Assembly (NCBI RefSeq): GCF_002218195.1 | Contig: NZ_CP022336.1 | Span: 2,227,001 to 2,291,000, forward strand | Source: Sphingorhabdus sp. SMR4y | GTDB lineage: Bacteria > Pseudomonadota > Alphaproteobacteria > Sphingomonadales > Sphingomonadaceae | Direction of reading: 5' to 3' | DNA length: 64,000 nucleotides | Shown here: positions 62,934 to 64,000 of the stretch, piece after piece | Numbering within the stretch: the stretch's first letter is position 1 | Layout: each line of letters opens with the position of its first letter | The notes under the pieces: model-generated | What the model was told of the DNA's origin: nothing | Databases searched by the model: none | The model's input: only the letters and a program-made list of their open reading frames with translations | Translations under genes and position numbers: made by a program

Positions 62934-64000
62934 ATGCCCGCCACGCCACCCTCCTCCAGCGGAATAGTCGCACGCGTCGCCGATGATATCGCCAGCCTTC
63001 CGGCAGCCCAGTGGGACGCCTGTGCAGGATCTGCCAATCCCTTTGTCTCGCACGCCTTTCTTTCCGCGATGGAGGAATCGGGGAGCGTCGGCCCGGGTAC
63101 CGGCTGGAAGTCGCTGCCCATCATCATCGAGGATGCTGCAGGTGAAATCGCCGCGTGCCTGCCCAGCTATCTCAAGTCGCACAGTCAGGGCGAGTATATA
63201 TTCGATCAGCAATGGGCCCATGCCTATGAAAATGCCGGCGGCCAATATTATCCCAAGATCCAGATCGCCGCGCCTTTCTCACCGGTGCCCGGGCCTCGCC
63301 TGCTGCTGCGAGAAAAATCTCTGGCGGGACCAGTGTTGAAGGCGGCTGAGCAACTGGCCGAGAACAACGGAATCTCGTCTGTTCATGCGACCTTTGTCAG
63401 CGACGACCAGCTCGACCATTTTCGAGAAGCAGGCTGGATGATCCGCACAGACAGCCAGTTCCACTGGCGCAATGACGGCTACGACAGCTTCGACGATTTT
63501 CTCGCCGCTCTGTCCTCCCGCAAGCGAAAGGCGATCCGGAAAGAACGCGCCAAAGCGCAGGAAGAAGTGGATATCATTCACTTGTCCGGAGACGAGATTC
63601 TGCCACTCCACTGGGATTATTTCTGGGAATTTTATCAGGACACCGGGATGCGCAAATGGGGACAGCCCTATCTGACTCGCGATGCCTTTGATCTGCTGCA
63701 TCAGAAGATGGGCGACAGGCTGCTGCTGATATTTGCGATGCAGGAGGGCGTTCCGGTCGCGGGGGCCCTCAATGTCATCGGCGAAGACACGCTTTACGGA
63801 CGCTATTGGGGCTGCACACGCAATATCCCGTTCCTGCATTTCGAGATTTGCTATTATCAGGCAATCGACGCGGCTATCGCGCGCGGATTGCGGACGGTCG
63901 AGGCCGGAGCACAAGGCAGCCACAAGCTGGCCCGAGGCTATCAGCCAGTGCCGACCTGGTCAGCGCATTTTATCGTCGATCCGGGGTTCCGCACGGCCAT
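62934..64000 (+). CDS. DUF482/GNAT peptidoglycan-related acyltransferase-like protein (partial)
   Basis: The gene begins at ATG 62934, five bases after the GDPD gene, and runs off the window with about 355 residues visible. It resembles the DUF482/FemAB-like GNAT family: NPFVSHAFLSAMEESGSVG, QWAHAYENAGGQYYPKIQ, SSRKRKAIRKERAKA, YWEFYQDTGMRKWGQPYLT-like and GAQGSHKLARGYQP. The middle part fits a double GNAT fold. The end of the protein and any later genes are outside the window. It is the last gene of the GDPD operon. Confidence 0.85.
   Translation, partial: MPATPPSSSGIVARVADDIASLPAAQWDACAGSANPFVSHAFLSAMEESGSVGPGTGWKSLPIIIEDAAGEIAACLPSYLKSHSQGEYIFDQQWAHAYENAGGQYYPKIQIAAPFSPVPGPRLLLREKSLAGPVLKAAEQLAENNGISSVHATFVSDDQLDHFREAGWMIRTDSQFHWRNDGYDSFDDFLAALSSRKRKAIRKERAKAQEEVDIIHLSGDEILPLHWDYFWEFYQDTGMRKWGQPYLTRDAFDLLHQKMGDRLLLIFAMQEGVPVAGALNVIGEDTLYGRYWGCTRNIPFLHFEICYYQAIDAAIARGLRTVEAGAQGSHKLARGYQPVPTWSAHFIVDPGFRTA

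Overview
The window is a GC-rich chromosomal segment from an alphaproteobacterium, most likely a sphingomonad (Sphingomonadaceae or a close relative). The evidence is the gene set and its order: an mdh-sucD-sucA-sucB-lpdA block, GapR/DUF1244/pyk, DivK/DUF3572, an NrnC-type RNase, rpoN behind lptC-lptA-lptB, and copies of the short palindromic intergenic repeats typical of sphingomonad genomes. It is mostly core chromosome. I see no prophage, insertion sequence, CRISPR array or rRNA operon.

Layout. 1-3.6 kb: a six-gene bufferin-type operon, with a secreted Cys-containing DUF2282 peptide, a DUF692/MNIO peptide-modifying enzyme, its DUF2063 partner, a DoxX membrane protein, an ECF sigma factor and a six-helix NrsF/DUF1109 anti-sigma factor. 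3.7-8.2 kb: sppA, a TRIC/UPF0126 channel, a PepSY membrane protein and an amidase. 8.3-16.1 kb: TCA-cycle genes on the minus strand (mdh, sucD, sucA, sucB, lpdA) without sucC. 16.5-18.6 kb: an unrecognised protein translationally coupled to an APH-type kinase. 18.6-22 kb: zapE, a thioesterase, sdhB and an esterase. 22.2-26 kb: a polysaccharide flippase, rplM-rpsI and heme A synthase. 26-27 kb: a MerC-like membrane protein with a Zur-type Fur regulator. 27-32 kb: dxs, a HAD phosphatase, dapD and a carotenoid oxygenase. 32-36 kb: ruvB, ruvA, ruvC, a DUF3147 protein and yebC, with several palindromic repeats between them. 36-41 kb: a CPBP protease, YbjQ, GapR, DUF1244, pyk, a HAD phosphatase without a normal start codon, rpmJ and galE. 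41-48.6 kb: a lipoprotein, an M14 carboxypeptidase, tRNA-Ser(GGA), two tandem periplasmic cyclophilin-like proteins, ald, an SDR, a small protein and a GNAT. 48.6-53 kb: lptC-lptA-lptB-rpoN and nrnC. 53-58 kb: a small membrane protein, a two-domain cold-shock protein and a large trypsin-like autotransporter. 58-64 kb: dps, a GDT1-family transporter, rpmG, divK, DUF3572, a HAD protein, RidA, a glycerophosphodiesterase and a DUF482/GNAT protein cut by the window edge.

The most interesting system is the bufferin operon at the left edge: a ribosomally made, enzymatically modified metal-binding peptide apparently controlled by a Cys-bearing membrane anti-sigma factor. Other notable signals are a HAD gene behind rpmJ that has no ATG, GTG or TTG before its catalytic motif; a low-GC patch inside one of two tandem cyclophilins; four convergent gene pairs that overlap by exactly four bases, three sharing CTAG as both stop codons; and a compact nested-palindrome element before ruvB.
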